This document shows positions 25,352-34,527 of a stretch of DNA of 64,000 nt, piece by piece. Source of the DNA: Sphingomonas sp. AX6 (GTDB lineage: Bacteria; Pseudomonadota; Alphaproteobacteria; Sphingomonadales; Sphingomonadaceae); contig NZ_LR733979.1 of NCBI RefSeq assembly GCF_902506605.1, positions 1,623,712-1,687,711 on the forward strand, written 5' to 3'. The notes under the pieces are model-generated. The model searched no databases, was not told where the DNA came from, and saw nothing but the letters and a program-made list of their open reading frames with translations. Every line of letters starts with the position of its first letter. Positions within the stretch are counted from its first letter, which is position 1. Both the position numbers and the translations under genes were made by a program.

Positions 25352-26326
25352 GGTGCTCGGCACCTGCTGGCTGATACAGTGGAAACTGCCGCCACCCGTC
25401 AGGATATGGTCGGCGCGCTGCCCCACCACCTGCCGATCGGGGAAGATCACCTGAATCGCCGCCACCGCCGCCGCGTCATTGTCCGCACCATATAAGGGCA
25501 CCACCACTGCGGCATTGCCGATATAGAAGTTCATGTAGCTCGCCGGGATCACATCTTCCTCATCATTGAGGATGCGCCCTGGAGAAGGGATGTGGACGAC
25601 CTCGACGCCGAACGCCTCCGCGCGCATCGCCGCATCCTGATAGACGCGCCAATTCGGATCGTTCTCCGCCGCTTCAGGCAAAGCCAGTCGGTTCGGCCCG
25701 ACGAACCGCGCCAGATTGTCGACATGCCCGTCGGTATGGTCGTTGTAGAGCCCGTCGCCCAGCCACAGCACGCGCGTGTACCCCAAGTCGCTTGCCAGCC
25801 GCGCCTCGATATCGGCTTGCGTCAAATCGGGGTTGCGATTGCGATTGAGCAAGCATTGCTCGGTGGTCACCACCAACCCGGTGCCGTCGCCGTCGATCGC
25901 GCCGCCTTCGAGCACCCAGTCGTGCGACGCCAGGCGCATCCGCCGCGATGCTGCCAGCCGCGCGCCGATCGTGTCGTCACCCGGCAGGTCGTATTTGCCG
26001 CCCCAGCCGTTGAAGCCGAAATCATGCGCGCGCCCGTCGCCGCCGATGATGGGCGCGGTGTCGCGCAGCCAGATGTCGCCGAACGGCTCGATCACGACCT
26101 TCGCAAAATCCCCCGCCATATCGCGCGCCGCGCCCGCCGCTTCGTCGTCGGCGGCAACCAGGATCACCTGCTCGCCGCGTCCGTCAGCGTGGACCGCGCG
26201 CGCAAAGGCCACCACTTCGGCGCGCGCGGGCTCCAGATCGTCGACCCATAATTCGCCATGGCTGGGAAAGCCGATCCAGACGGCATCATGCGGAGCCCAT
26301 TCGGGCGGCGGCGGCGGATTGCTCAT
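25349..26326 (-). CDS. aguA: Agmatine deiminase
   Basis: AguA converts agmatine to N-carbamoylputrescine and ammonia, the step before AguB. The 325-residue protein belongs to the guanidine-modifying (PAD-like) fold: WLRDTAPI near residue 90, VLEGGAIDGDGTG near 135, DHTDGHVDNLARF near 195 with its catalytic His, and the C-terminal nucleophile Cys in GGGSFHCISQQVP. ATG 26326 gives the normal start MSNPPPPPEWAPHDAVW. The agmatine source (arginine decarboxylase) is not in the window. Confidence 0.93.
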   Translation of the reverse strand: MSNPPPPPEWAPHDAVWIGFPSHGELWVDDLEPARAEVVAFARAVHADGRGEQVILVAADDEAAGAARDMAGDFAKVVIEPFGDIWLRDTAPIIGGDGRAHDFGFNGWGGKYDLPGDDTIGARLAASRRMRLASHDWVLEGGAIDGDGTGLVVTTEQCLLNRNRNPDLTQADIEARLASDLGYTRVLWLGDGLYNDHTDGHVDNLARFVGPNRLALPEAAENDPNWRVYQDAAMRAEAFGVEVVHIPSPGRILNDEEDVIPASYMNFYIGNAAVVVPLYGADNDAAAVAAIQVIFPDRQVVGQRADHILTGGGSFHCISQQVPST

Positions 26327-26395
26327 GGCGCGAGGATTTAGGGGGTCACGAGGATTTGCGAAAGGGGTAGCGTAAACGCGCGCCCCCACCCACAC

Positions 26396-26503
26396 CGTCA
26401 CCCCGGACTTGTTCCGGGGTCCACCAAGCGGCATGTCGAGCCGCAAACCCGCTGATACTGCGTGCGCGGCTTAGTGGACCCCGGCACTCCGGCCGGGGTG
26501 ACG
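26396..26503. repeat. R3 palindromic intergenic element, copy 2
   Basis: The left arm GTCACCCCGGACTTGTTCCG and the right arm ending CCGGCCGGGGTGACGG are inverted; inner edges GGGGTCCACC and AGTGGACCCC match copy 1 at 5904-6010. It lies between aguA and an M28 peptidase gene. Confidence 0.9.
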
Positions 26504-26524
26504 GCGCGTGGAGGCGGCGACCCG

Positions 26525-28156
26525 TTATTCCACCTCCGCCCGGCTGGCATCGCGAACGGCGCGGAACTCATCCCCCGCTACCCAGTTCGGCCACGCATTC
26601 CCTTCCGCCAATTGCCGCGACAGCGTGTAGTAAGCGCGCAGATCCTGCATCGCCCCGCCCCAGTCCCAATTAGGATCATATTCGTCGCCCGGTGCGTGAT
26701 AGATTTTCGCCCGCGCCGTCGAATAAACCTTGTGCGCCGCCTCGCCGCCCTCGACCAGGTCCGACCCCGCGCCGCCATACAGCATCGGCACGCCCTTTTG
26801 CGCGAAGGCGAAATGGTCGCTGCGGTAATAGCCGCCCGCCGCCGGATTGCCTGCGGGCTCCAGCACGCGGTTCTGCGCGGCGACGATCGGGCGCAACATC
26901 GCCTCAAGCTCCGACTTGCCCGGCCCGACGATCCCGTAATTCCGCGTCGCACCCGCCATCGGCAGCGAATCGACATTCACCCCGCCCACCGTCTTGTTCA
27001 GCGGAAACACCGGATTGGCGGCATAATATTTCGCCCCCAACAGCCCCGATTCCTCCGCGGTCACCGCCATGAAGGCAAGCGTGCGCTTGGCCGGACCCGC
27101 CTTGGCATGCGCCTCGGCCAGCGCGACCATCGCCGCGGTCCCGGTGGCATTATCGATCGCGCCGTTGCAGATATCGTCGCCGTCCACCGCGTCGCAGCGG
27201 CCCAGATGATCCCAATGCGCAGTGTGCATCACCACTTCGTCGGGCCGCTCGGTCCCGGGAAGAATCGCGATGACATTCTTCGACGCCTGACGCCGCACAT
27301 TGCTCTTGAACGATGTCGATGCCGTCAGCCCCAGCGGCACCGCCTTGAAACCGGGCCGCGCGGCGGCCGCGGACAGCGCCTCGAAATCCTGCCCCGCGCT
27401 CGCGAACAGCGTCTTGGTCGCGTCCAGCTGCAGCCATCCGATGGCCTGCGACGCGCCGACTTCCGCGCCTTCCATCTGCCATTGCGGCCCCGTCCATGAC
27501 GACTGCACGACGTTCCAGCCATAGGAAGCGGGCTCGCTCTGATGGACGATGATCGCAGCGGCTGCCCCCTGACGCGCGGCTTCCTCATATTTGTAGGTCC
27601 AGCGCCCGTAATAGGTCATCGCCTTGCCCCCGAACGTCCCTTCGAGCCCCTCGGTCTGCCAGTCGGGATCGTTGACCAGGATGACGACCGTCTTCCCCTT
27701 CACGTCCACGCCCGCATAGTCGTTCCACCCCCGCTCGGGCGCGTTGACCCCGTAACCGACGAACACGACCTCGCTGTCCTTGAGCGAAATCGAGGGATCG
27801 AGCCGATAGCTCGCCACCACCATGTCGGTGCGATAGTCGAACGACAGCGGCGTCTTGCCCCCGGCGAACACCAGCGGTTGCACGTCGCTCGCGGTAATCT
27901 CGACCAGCGGCACCTCCTGGAACCAGCTGCCGTTGTTGCCCGGCTTCAACCCCGCCTTCTCGAACGCCTGCGCAAGCAGCGCGACGGTCTTTTCCTCGCC
28001 CGGTGTGCCCGGTGCGCGGCCTTCGAATTCGTCGGAGGACAGCCGCTCGGTCAACCTCTTGAGCGTCGCCTCGCTGATCGGGGCTTGCGGCGCGGTCTGC
28101 GCGAGCGCGGGCGTGGTGGCGAGGAGGAAGGCCGAAAGCGACAAGGCGAAACGCAT
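26525..28156 (-). CDS. Secreted M28 family metallopeptidase
   Basis: The 543-residue protein has a clear signal peptide ending ATTPALA-QTA (cleavage near residue 19). The catalytic M28 domain begins around residue 290 with the zinc ligands in MHTAHWDHLGR, DNATGTAAM and VTAEESGLLG, and a later YRSDHFAFA. A PA-like insert lies between about 130 and 260. M28 enzymes are zinc aminopeptidases acting in the periplasm or outside. The substrate is unknown; a role in peptide use fits the POT transporter further on. Confidence 0.9.
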   Translation of the reverse strand: MRFALSLSAFLLATTPALAQTAPQAPISEATLKRLTERLSSDEFEGRAPGTPGEEKTVALLAQAFEKAGLKPGNNGSWFQEVPLVEITASDVQPLVFAGGKTPLSFDYRTDMVVASYRLDPSISLKDSEVVFVGYGVNAPERGWNDYAGVDVKGKTVVILVNDPDWQTEGLEGTFGGKAMTYYGRWTYKYEEAARQGAAAAIIVHQSEPASYGWNVVQSSWTGPQWQMEGAEVGASQAIGWLQLDATKTLFASAGQDFEALSAAAARPGFKAVPLGLTASTSFKSNVRRQASKNVIAILPGTERPDEVVMHTAHWDHLGRCDAVDGDDICNGAIDNATGTAAMVALAEAHAKAGPAKRTLAFMAVTAEESGLLGAKYYAANPVFPLNKTVGGVNVDSLPMAGATRNYGIVGPGKSELEAMLRPIVAAQNRVLEPAGNPAAGGYYRSDHFAFAQKGVPMLYGGAGSDLVEGGEAAHKVYSTARAKIYHAPGDEYDPNWDWGGAMQDLRAYYTLSRQLAEGNAWPNWVAGDEFRAVRDASRAEVE

Positions 28157-28375
28157 GGGGGCGGAGTCTCCGGTGGGTGGTTTAAACAGGTTATAGCCAA
28201 CCCCGCACCGGTGTCGATTGATCTACGGATATCTGACCGGCATTGGGTTCGGGCCAAAGGCTCGGCATCCGCCACCGGCAGGTAAAGCATCATGGCCATC
28301 AGCCGCATTTCCGGTTTACTCCTGTTCAAAGGGGTCGAAGAATGTGAACTCCGGGGGCGATACACGGGGGATTCA

Positions 28376-29521
28376 ATGATCTTTGCGGAACTGATCGGGG
28401 CAATTATGATCGTGGCGACGGCCCAAGATGACCCCAGCCCTCCCCGGCCCCGCGATGTTGGGATTGTCATCGGCGTCCTGCCGACAGGACCGCTCAACGC
28501 CATCACTGATGTCGAAGGGGTGAAGGTCGGCCATGTGACCATCGACGAAGGCAAGGACATCCATACCGGGGTGACCGCTATCGTGCCGCATGGCGGCAAC
28601 GTCTTTCGCTCCAGGGTTCCGGCTGGTTTCGTCGCATTCAATGCGTTCGGTAAATTCGCCGGTTCGACACAGGTTGCGGAGTTGGGCGAGGTCGAGACGC
28701 CCATTCTGCTCACCAACACGCTGAATGTCGCCGAAGCGATAGCGGCATCGATTGAATGGACCCTGGATCAGCCCGGCAACGCAGCGGTTCGCTCGGTCAA
28801 CGCGGTGGTCGGGGAGACCAACGACGGCATGCTGAATGACATCCGCAGACGTCGCGTAACGATCGCCGATGCGCGGCGCGCAATCGAGGCCGCAAAGGAT
28901 GGCGCGCTTGAAGAAGGATCGGTCGGTGCAGGCACGGGCACGGTGGCCTTCGGGTTCAAGGGCGGGATTGGTACCGCATCGCGCAGGCTGCCCCAATCGA
29001 TGGGTGGCTGGACCCTCGGCGTGGTGGTTCAGAGCAACTATGGCGGCGTGCTGAACATCGCCGGTGTGCCAGTCGGTATCCGGCTTGGCCGACACGCTTT
29101 TGCCAGCGCTACGGAACAGGGGAGCGCGGACGGATCGGTCGTCATCGTTATCGCCACCGATGCCCCGATCTCGGATCGAAATCTGCGCCGGGTCGCCGAG
29201 CGCGCCTTCATCGGAATCGGTCGGACCGGATCGTCCTTTTCCAACGGATCGGGCGACTATGCGATCGCCTTTTCGACCCATTCGGCAGTGCGCCGCGAAG
29301 AAGGCAGCGTCCCAACCACGCAAGTCTCGGAACTTCGCAACGAAGTCATGTCTCCACTCTTTCAGGCCGCGGCCGAAGCCACCGAGGAAGCCGTGATCAA
29401 TTCGCTGTTCGCGGGGAAGGCCGTGGAGGGTCACCGGGGCATTGTAGAACGTCTTCCCACCGAGGAGATCACGCCGTGGCTGTCCGCTCCTCCACCGATT
29501 TCGCCGATGCAAAACAAGTAG
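28376..29521 (+). CDS. P1 family (DmpA-type) peptidase
   Basis: The 381-residue protein matches the DmpA/BapA family (S58), beta-aminopeptidases made as one chain and self-cleaved before a serine nucleophile. Family segments visible are NAITDVEGVKVGHVTID, VNAVVGETNDGMLNDI, VGAGTGTVAFGFKGGIG and VVIVIATDAPISDRNLRR. At the cleavage region I read QSNYGGVLNIAGVPVG, a Gly where a Ser is expected after NYG or NFG. ATG 28376 follows CACGGGGG and gives a family-typical length; an ATG at 28292 is possible. A leader of hydrophobic residues may direct export. Confidence 0.85.
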   Translation: MIFAELIGAIMIVATAQDDPSPPRPRDVGIVIGVLPTGPLNAITDVEGVKVGHVTIDEGKDIHTGVTAIVPHGGNVFRSRVPAGFVAFNAFGKFAGSTQVAELGEVETPILLTNTLNVAEAIAASIEWTLDQPGNAAVRSVNAVVGETNDGMLNDIRRRRVTIADARRAIEAAKDGALEEGSVGAGTGTVAFGFKGGIGTASRRLPQSMGGWTLGVVVQSNYGGVLNIAGVPVGIRLGRHAFASATEQGSADGSVVIVIATDAPISDRNLRRVAERAFIGIGRTGSSFSNGSGDYAIAFSTHSAVRREEGSVPTTQVSELRNEVMSPLFQAAAEATEEAVINSLFAGKAVEGHRGIVERLPTEEITPWLSAPPPISPMQNK

Positions 29522-29856
29522 CGGGCGGATTTTGATGTTTCATCGCTAGTCGGATACCTCACCGGCCCCTCCTAATCATCGGTCTCTATGGCCGAAAATT
29601 GAGGTCGAACGGGCACAAGAATCTGGTTTCCTACCTCGACGAATTTTGCTCGATACTTGTCGATGAAGTTCCGATCCGCCGTCATCCATCAACGAACCTG
29701 TGGTCGGCATCGGCCTCGCAACCGGGCCATATGCACGCGTAAACCGATCGCACCTCCGCCCGCGCGGAACAGTGCGATCGTGTCAACCTTGTCAACTTGT
29801 TCAGGAAAGTTTCCGTGCGCGTCAGGTGCCACGCGCGACGATCGCCGCGCACGGAA

Positions 29857-29886
29857 AAGAGCGGCTCCCCTTCGGAAACCGCCCTT
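29857..29886 (-). terminator. Hairpin followed by TCTTTTCC on the minus strand
   Basis: On the minus strand GGGCGGTTTCC and GGGAGCCGCTC form a stem around GAAG, followed by a short T-run. It lies about 95 bp after the OmpA-like gene. The stem resembles the one at 31184-31218. Confidence 0.45.
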
Positions 29887-29949
29887 CGCCTCCTCGCAAC
29901 CGCCCGAGGCAAGCCCGCTCACCACGCGACCGGCACGCTCTGGCAAACC

Positions 29950-29973
29950 GGGGTGGGCACCAACGCCCACCCC
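29950..29973 (-). terminator. Perfect 9-bp hairpin after the OmpA-like gene
   Basis: GGGGTGGGC and GCCCACCCC pair perfectly around a 6-nt loop, 7 bp after the stop codon. No T-run follows directly, so it may protect the 3' end or terminate together with the next hairpin. Confidence 0.4.
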
Positions 29974-29980
29974 GCTCGTA

Positions 29981-30850
29981 TCACAGCCCGTCGACGGCCT
30001 TGCTGACTAGCACGTTCACCGCGACCCGACGGTTCTGCGCCTTGCCGTCGTCGGTGTCGTTGCTTGCCACCGGATTGGACTCCGACATGCCGGTCGGGGT
30101 CAGCATCCGGTACGGTTTCCAACCGCACGCCTGTTGCAGATGGTTGACCACGCCGCCCGCGCGCTTTTCGCTCAGCACCTGGTTGAACTCGGGGTCACCG
30201 GTGGAATCGGTATAGCCCACCACCAGCAACAGGGCATTGTCCATCCCCTCGGCCTGGCTGGCCGCCGCGCACAGGTCGTTCTTCGCCTGCTCGGTCAACG
30301 CCGCCTTGCCGGTGTCGAAATTCACATCCGTCGTGCTCTTGATATTATACTGGTCGATATCGCCCATCCGCCCGCGCAACGCGTCGGTCGCCGCGCTCTG
30401 TTCGGCAAAGCCCTGTGCGGTGCCGCTACGGATCATCGATGCGGTCTTCAGGTCGCGGCTCTTCAGGGCGATTTGACTCGCGACCAGGTCACCGCCGCCC
30501 TGCAGCGTCTCGACACTGACCGGCAGGCCGTTGAGCAGCGATTCCGACGCCAGCGTGTTGCGCGCGAGCCCCAGGAACCCGCCGCTCGACCGGATGCGCG
30601 TCGCTTCGTTGACCACCACCACCGTGCTGGTGCCGTCGGCTGCGGTCACCTGCAACCGGTCGCCGTCGCGGGCGGAAATGATGCCGTCGATTTCCGGACC
30701 CTCGGTCATTTCGGCAGGCGCGCCGTACACGGTCGCCGACACGTCCGCCTCGGGCGGGGGCTGCACCTCCTGCGCGAACCCGACGGATGCGGGCGCGGCC
30801 AGCAGAGCAAGCGTCAGCAGGGCTTTGGGGGTCTTAAGTAGATTGGACAT
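29981..30850 (-). CDS. OmpA family outer-membrane/peptidoglycan-associated protein
   Basis: The 289-residue protein has a signal peptide (cleavage near APASVGFA-QEV), an N-terminal domain with repeated beta-like segments (IDGIISARDGDRLQV), and a C-terminal OmpA-like peptidoglycan-binding domain: VNFDTGKAALTEQAKNDL, VVGYTDSTGDPEFNQVLSEK RA, TPTGMSESNPVASNDT and QNRRVAV. The conserved Asp and Arg that hold diaminopimelate are present in GYTDSTG and NRRV. ATG 30850 is preceded by GAAGGAGGATC. It probably links the envelope to the cell wall. Confidence 0.88.
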   Translation of the reverse strand: MSNLLKTPKALLTLALLAAPASVGFAQEVQPPPEADVSATVYGAPAEMTEGPEIDGIISARDGDRLQVTAADGTSTVVVVNEATRIRSSGGFLGLARNTLASESLLNGLPVSVETLQGGGDLVASQIALKSRDLKTASMIRSGTAQGFAEQSAATDALRGRMGDIDQYNIKSTTDVNFDTGKAALTEQAKNDLCAAASQAEGMDNALLLVVGYTDSTGDPEFNQVLSEKRAGGVVNHLQQACGWKPYRMLTPTGMSESNPVASNDTDDGKAQNRRVAVNVLVSKAVDGL

Positions 30851-31183
30851 GATGATCCTCCTTCGATCTGAACCTCGTGCGGGCTCCACACCCGCCGCCG
30901 TCCGCCCGATCTCGTATCGGCGACGGCATGGCTGGCGGTCGAAACCCACTTCGTCCGGCAAGGTCGGGCCGCGGCTTGCACACCGCATTCCGATGCCAGG
31001 GACTTGCCCGGTGTTCCGATTAACCTTTCACGGAGATGAACGGAGGGCGCGCGGCTGCCAGAGTGCGGGTCATTCGTGTGGCGGCTGCGGCGAGCCGACA
31101 GGCGCTGTGGTTGGCGCGGGTGGGTGCGACTCGGGTGGGAAGAGTGCGTGGATCGCGGGCGAGGGGGGTGTTGCGGGCGCGCG

Positions 31184-31218
31184 AAAAAGGGCGGCTCCCG
31201 TATGGGAACCGCCCTTTG
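31184..31218 (-). terminator. Strong intrinsic terminator downstream of rpsD
   Basis: On the minus strand AAAGGGCGGTTCCC pairs with GGGAGCCGCCCTTT across a 4-nt loop and is followed by five T residues. The stem of about 14 bp plus T-run is a classic Rho-independent terminator. In the other direction the same hairpin ends with CCCTTTGTCTGT, so it could work both ways. Confidence 0.75.
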
Positions 31219-31304
31219 TCTGTCTCGGTTCGGCTGGTCGCCGCGGCAAAGCCGCGTCGTCGGTCGGCGCTGTAGCGCCGCCGGTCGGGCCGCTGCGGGA
31301 TGCT

Positions 31305-31325
31305 GCGATTAGCTGCGCTAATCGC
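31305..31325. other. Perfect 9-bp hairpin just after rpsD
   Basis: GCGATTAGC and GCTAATCGC pair around TGC, 7 bp after the rpsD stop. The same stem sequence GCGATTAG/CTAATCGC occurs at 38802-38825. Confidence 0.5.
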
Positions 31326-31331
31326 GGCGCA

Positions 31332-31946
31332 TCAGCGGCTGTAGAATTCGACCACCAGGTTCGGTTCCATCTTCACCGGATAGGGAATTTCGTCCAGCGT
31401 CGGTACGCGGGTGAAGGTCACCTTCGATGCGCCGTCGGTGGCGACATATTCGGGGATGTCGCGCTCGGCCAGGCTCTGTGCTTCGATGACCAGCGCCATT
31501 TCCTGCGCCTTGCCACCCAGCGTGATTTCGTCGCCGACATAGCAGCGGCGCGACGCGATGTTGCACTTCACGCCGTTCACGCGAACGTGGCCGTGCGACA
31601 CCAACTGACGCGCAGCAAAGATCGTCGGTGCGAACTTCGCACGGTATACGATCATGTCCAGGCGCTGTTCGAGCAGGCCGACCAGGTTCTGACCGGTATC
31701 GCCCTTCACGCGCGACGCTTCTTCGTAGGTGCGCTTGAACTGCTTTTCGGTGATGTCGCCGTAATAGCCCTTCAGCTTCTGCTTCGCGCGCAGCTGAATG
31801 CCGAAATCCGACATCTTGCCCTTGCGGCGCTGGCCGTGCTGGCCGGGGCCATATTCACGCTTGTTGACGGGCGATTTGGGGCGACCCCAGATGTTTTCGC
31901 CCATGCGGCGGTCGAGCTTGTACTTGGCGCTTGAACGCTTCGACAT
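31332..31946 (-). CDS. rpsD: 30S ribosomal protein S4
   Basis: S4 nucleates assembly of the small ribosomal subunit. The 204-residue protein begins [20 protein letters not shown], has [15 protein letters not shown], and the S4 RNA-binding domain with [40 protein letters not shown]. It lacks the four-Cys N-terminal zinc motif found in some S4 paralogues. It stands alone, away from the main ribosomal operons, which is usual for this order. Confidence 0.97.
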   Translation of the reverse strand: MSKRSSAKYKLDRRMGENIWGRPKSPVNKREYGPGQHGQRRKGKMSDFGIQLRAKQKLKGYYGDITEKQFKRTYEEASRVKGDTGQNLVGLLEQRLDMIVYRAKFAPTIFAARQLVSHGHVRVNGVKCNIASRRCYVGDEITLGGKAQEMALVIEAQSLAERDIPEYVATDGASKVTFTRVPTLDEIPYPVKMEPNLVVEFYSR

Positions 31947-32139
31947 ATGATATTCCTTGGCAATAGCGTGTGACGTTGACCCTAGGGCTGGAAGCACCAT
32001 GATCGCGATCCCGGTCATCGCCCGACCCAGATGGGGCCGTGGCTACCGCTTCACCGGGAGTGCGGAGCCTGATTGCGAAGGCGGCGCGCTAGACCGGGCA
32101 CCCGCCCGAGTCAAGCGCGCGCCGCCCACAATGCCGTGC

Positions 32140-33783
32140 TCAGCGCGTTTCCCCGCTGGTGTTCACGCCCGCCGCCTGCTGCTCGCCGATCGCACCCTGG
32201 CCCGCCAGCGCATGATCGACATCGTCGTCCTTCAGCGTGTCGAGATGCATCATTTTCTTGATCAGCGGCGAAATCACCAGCACCGCGACACCGACGCCGA
32301 CCGCGACCCAGCCGACCGTCGAATAGACGCCGAGCACCACTTCCTTGCCCGCTTCCTCCCCGACGCCTTCGGCACCGGTGGCGGATGCGATCAGCCCGGC
32401 CGCGAAATTGCCGGTTGCCGAGGCAAAGAACCACATGCCCATGATTAGGCTGGCCATGTGCGACGGCGCCAGCCGGTTCATCGCCGACAGGCCGACCGGC
32501 GACAGGCACAGCTCGCCGGTCGTGTGGAGCAGATAGATCAGGAATATGAACAGCACCGGCGTCGCGACGTCGATGCCCACCGACTGCGCGCCCCAGACCA
32601 ACACCAGGAAGCCCAACCCGACCTGAACGATGCCGAGGCCGAACTTGAACGGTGCCGACGGCTCCGCCCCCCGACGACCCAGCCCGGTCCAGATGCTCGC
32701 GAACAAGGGTGCGAGCAGGATGATGTAGATCGCGTTGACCGACTGGAACATCGATGCGGGCACGCCCGCGCGATCGACATGGCGATCGGTGAACAGGTTG
32801 AGCGACGATCCCGCCTGTTCGAACAATGCCCAGAAGATGATCGACGTGACGATCAGGAACATCGCCGCAAAGATCCGGTCGCGTTCCTCGCGGTCGAGTT
32901 TTACCACCGCAGTGAAGATCACATAGGTCAGCAGCACCGCGCCGAACCCGCCGAGCAGGATACCGACCAGTGCCTGGTTCTGAACCATGAACCAGCAAAG
33001 CGCGACCATCGCGATACCGATGCCATAGAACATCCATTCGCGCGGAATGCCGCCCATGCGCTGACGCAGATAGGCGGGATTCTTGGGCTCGCCATTGCCC
33101 ATCAACAACGGCTTGCCGAGCACGAAGAAGACAAGGCCGATGAGCATCCCCAGGCCTGCCAGGCCGAAACCATATCCCCAGCCGTAAGTCTGGCCAAGGT
33201 AACCACAGATCAGCGATGCCGTCGCCGCGCCCACGTTGATGCCCATGTAGAAGATCGTGTAGGCGCCGTCGCGCCGGACATCGGTCCGCGCATAAAGCTG
33301 GCCCACGATGACCGAGATATTGGCTTTCAGAAAGCCCGATCCGACGATGATCAGCGCCAGCGCGAGCCAGAAGACGTTGATGACCGGATCGCCCTGACCG
33401 CCATCGCCTTCGAACGCCATGAAGAAATGGCCGAACGTCAGCAGCACCGCGCCGAACAACACCGCCTTGCGCTGGCCCAGATAGCGATCGGCCAGATAAC
33501 CGCCGACGACGGGCGTGATGTACACCAATGCGGTGTACGCGCCGTAGATGACCGATGCTTCGCTGTCCGAAAACATCCAATGCTGAACCAGGTAGAAGAT
33601 CAGCAGCGCGCGCATCCCGTAATAGGAAAAGCGTTCCCACATTTCTGCCAGGAACAGCAGGAACAACCCCTTGGGGTGCCCCGCAAATTCCGGTTGCGGC
33701 CGTGTGACGACATAGGTGCCGCCGAGCAGGAAAGCGGCAAGTACGACCACCGCTCCCCAAAAAATAACCAGTTCGAATGCCAT
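32140..33783 (-). CDS. POT/PTR2 family proton-coupled peptide transporter
   Basis: The 547-residue integral membrane protein has the POT signatures: EMWERFSYYGMRALL near residues 47-61 (the ExxERFxYYG motif), GGYLADRYLGQRKAV near 93-107 and FYMGINVGA near 178-186, with about 13-14 hydrophobic helices. These carriers import di- and tripeptides with protons across the inner membrane. The hydrophilic tail (HLDTLKDDDVDHALAGQG) is longer than in E. coli homologues. It fits with the secreted peptidases nearby. Confidence 0.93.
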   Translation of the reverse strand: MAFELVIFWGAVVVLAAFLLGGTYVVTRPQPEFAGHPKGLFLLFLAEMWERFSYYGMRALLIFYLVQHWMFSDSEASVIYGAYTALVYITPVVGGYLADRYLGQRKAVLFGAVLLTFGHFFMAFEGDGGQGDPVINVFWLALALIIVGSGFLKANISVIVGQLYARTDVRRDGAYTIFYMGINVGAATASLICGYLGQTYGWGYGFGLAGLGMLIGLVFFVLGKPLLMGNGEPKNPAYLRQRMGGIPREWMFYGIGIAMVALCWFMVQNQALVGILLGGFGAVLLTYVIFTAVVKLDREERDRIFAAMFLIVTSIIFWALFEQAGSSLNLFTDRHVDRAGVPASMFQSVNAIYIILLAPLFASIWTGLGRRGAEPSAPFKFGLGIVQVGLGFLVLVWGAQSVGIDVATPVLFIFLIYLLHTTGELCLSPVGLSAMNRLAPSHMASLIMGMWFFASATGNFAAGLIASATGAEGVGEEAGKEVVLGVYSTVGWVAVGVGVAVLVISPLIKKMMHLDTLKDDDVDHALAGQGAIGEQQAAGVNTSGETR

Positions 33784-33890
33784 TGAAGCCAGACCCCGCC
33801 CATGTTCGTTTATTGCGCGACACCCTAACGACGAATCTCGTGCTGTGAAGCGGATTGTTGCAAGTGCATTGCACTGATAGGCGCGTTTTC

Positions 33891-34475
33891 ATGACCTTCA
33901 ACGACCGCTCCACCCCGCTCGACCTTCTCCGCAGCCGCCGGTCGGGGCGTGCCCGCGACATGGTCGCACCCGGCCCCGACGCCGCGACGCTACACGATAT
34001 GGTCGGCATCGCCGCGCGTACGCCCGACCACGGCAAGCTCGCGCCCTGGCGTTTTGTCGTCATCCCCGACGACGCGCGCGACGCCTTCGCCACACTGCTG
34101 GTCGATGCGTACCGTGCCGAAAAACCCGCAGCGGCACGGCTCGAAATCGAGGCGATGGCGCAATTCGCCCGCCAGGCGCCGACCCTGGTTGCGGTGCTGT
34201 CGACTCCGAAACACGAAAGCCACATCCCGTTGTGGGAACAGCAATTGTCGGCCGGGGCAGTGTGCATGAACCTGGAACATGCCGCGCACGCGCATGGCTT
34301 CGTCGCATGCTGGTTGAGCGGCTGGGCGGCGTACAGCGCGGCGGTCTGCACGGCGCTGGGCGGACGCGAGGGTGACCGGATCGCGGGGTTCGTGTTCATC
34401 GGCACGCCGTCGCGCGCGTTGGAGGAACGCCCGCGTCCCGATCTGGACTCGGTTATGCGCGAATGGCGGGGCTGA
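33891..34475 (+). CDS. Nitroreductase family protein
   Basis: The 194-residue flavoprotein has the FMN-binding start LLRSRRSGRARDM and AARTPDHGKLAPWRFVV near residues 40-56, SAGAVCMNLEHAAHAHGF near 122 and the C-terminal FIGTPSRALEERPRP. It resembles the YdjA/small nitroreductase group, which uses NAD(P)H to reduce nitro or quinone compounds. ATG 33891 is preferred to the TTG at 33855. It precedes a GntR regulator in the same direction by 52 bp. Confidence 0.88.
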   Translation: MTFNDRSTPLDLLRSRRSGRARDMVAPGPDAATLHDMVGIAARTPDHGKLAPWRFVVIPDDARDAFATLLVDAYRAEKPAAARLEIEAMAQFARQAPTLVAVLSTPKHESHIPLWEQQLSAGAVCMNLEHAAHAHGFVACWLSGWAAYSAAVCTALGGREGDRIAGFVFIGTPSRALEERPRPDLDSVMREWRG

Positions 34476-34527
34476 CATTACCGAATTCCGCTATGGACCC
34501 GGATGCCCTTTGGTGTATTAAAGCAGC

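Larger units (their letters stand above)
29522..29980. other. Gene-free interval of about 460 bp
   Basis: I see no supportable gene. The first 130 bp are less GC-rich than the surroundings. A direct repetition TGTCAACCTTGTCAACTTG is near 29778-29796. Two hairpins near the right end (29857-29886 and 29950-29973) are probable terminators for the OmpA-like gene. Confidence 0.5.
30851..31331. other. Gene-free interval of about 480 bp
   Basis: This lies between the rpsD stop and the start of the OmpA-like gene, both on the minus strand. It contains the OmpA gene leader, two hairpins (31184-31218 and 31305-31325) and a G-rich stretch at 31040-31180. Open frames here have no plausible start or composition, so I call no gene. 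Confidence 0.5.

Noticed and set aside
29657..30215. Small plus-strand genes between the DmpA-like peptidase and the OmpA-like gene
   Set aside because: The open frames have no ribosome site, overlap the OmpA-like gene end and terminator hairpins, and have unlikely composition.
32111..34405. 764-codon minus-strand open frame
   Set aside because: It is a shifted frame over the POT transporter and antisense over the nitroreductase; the real transporter motifs lie in the other minus-strand frame.
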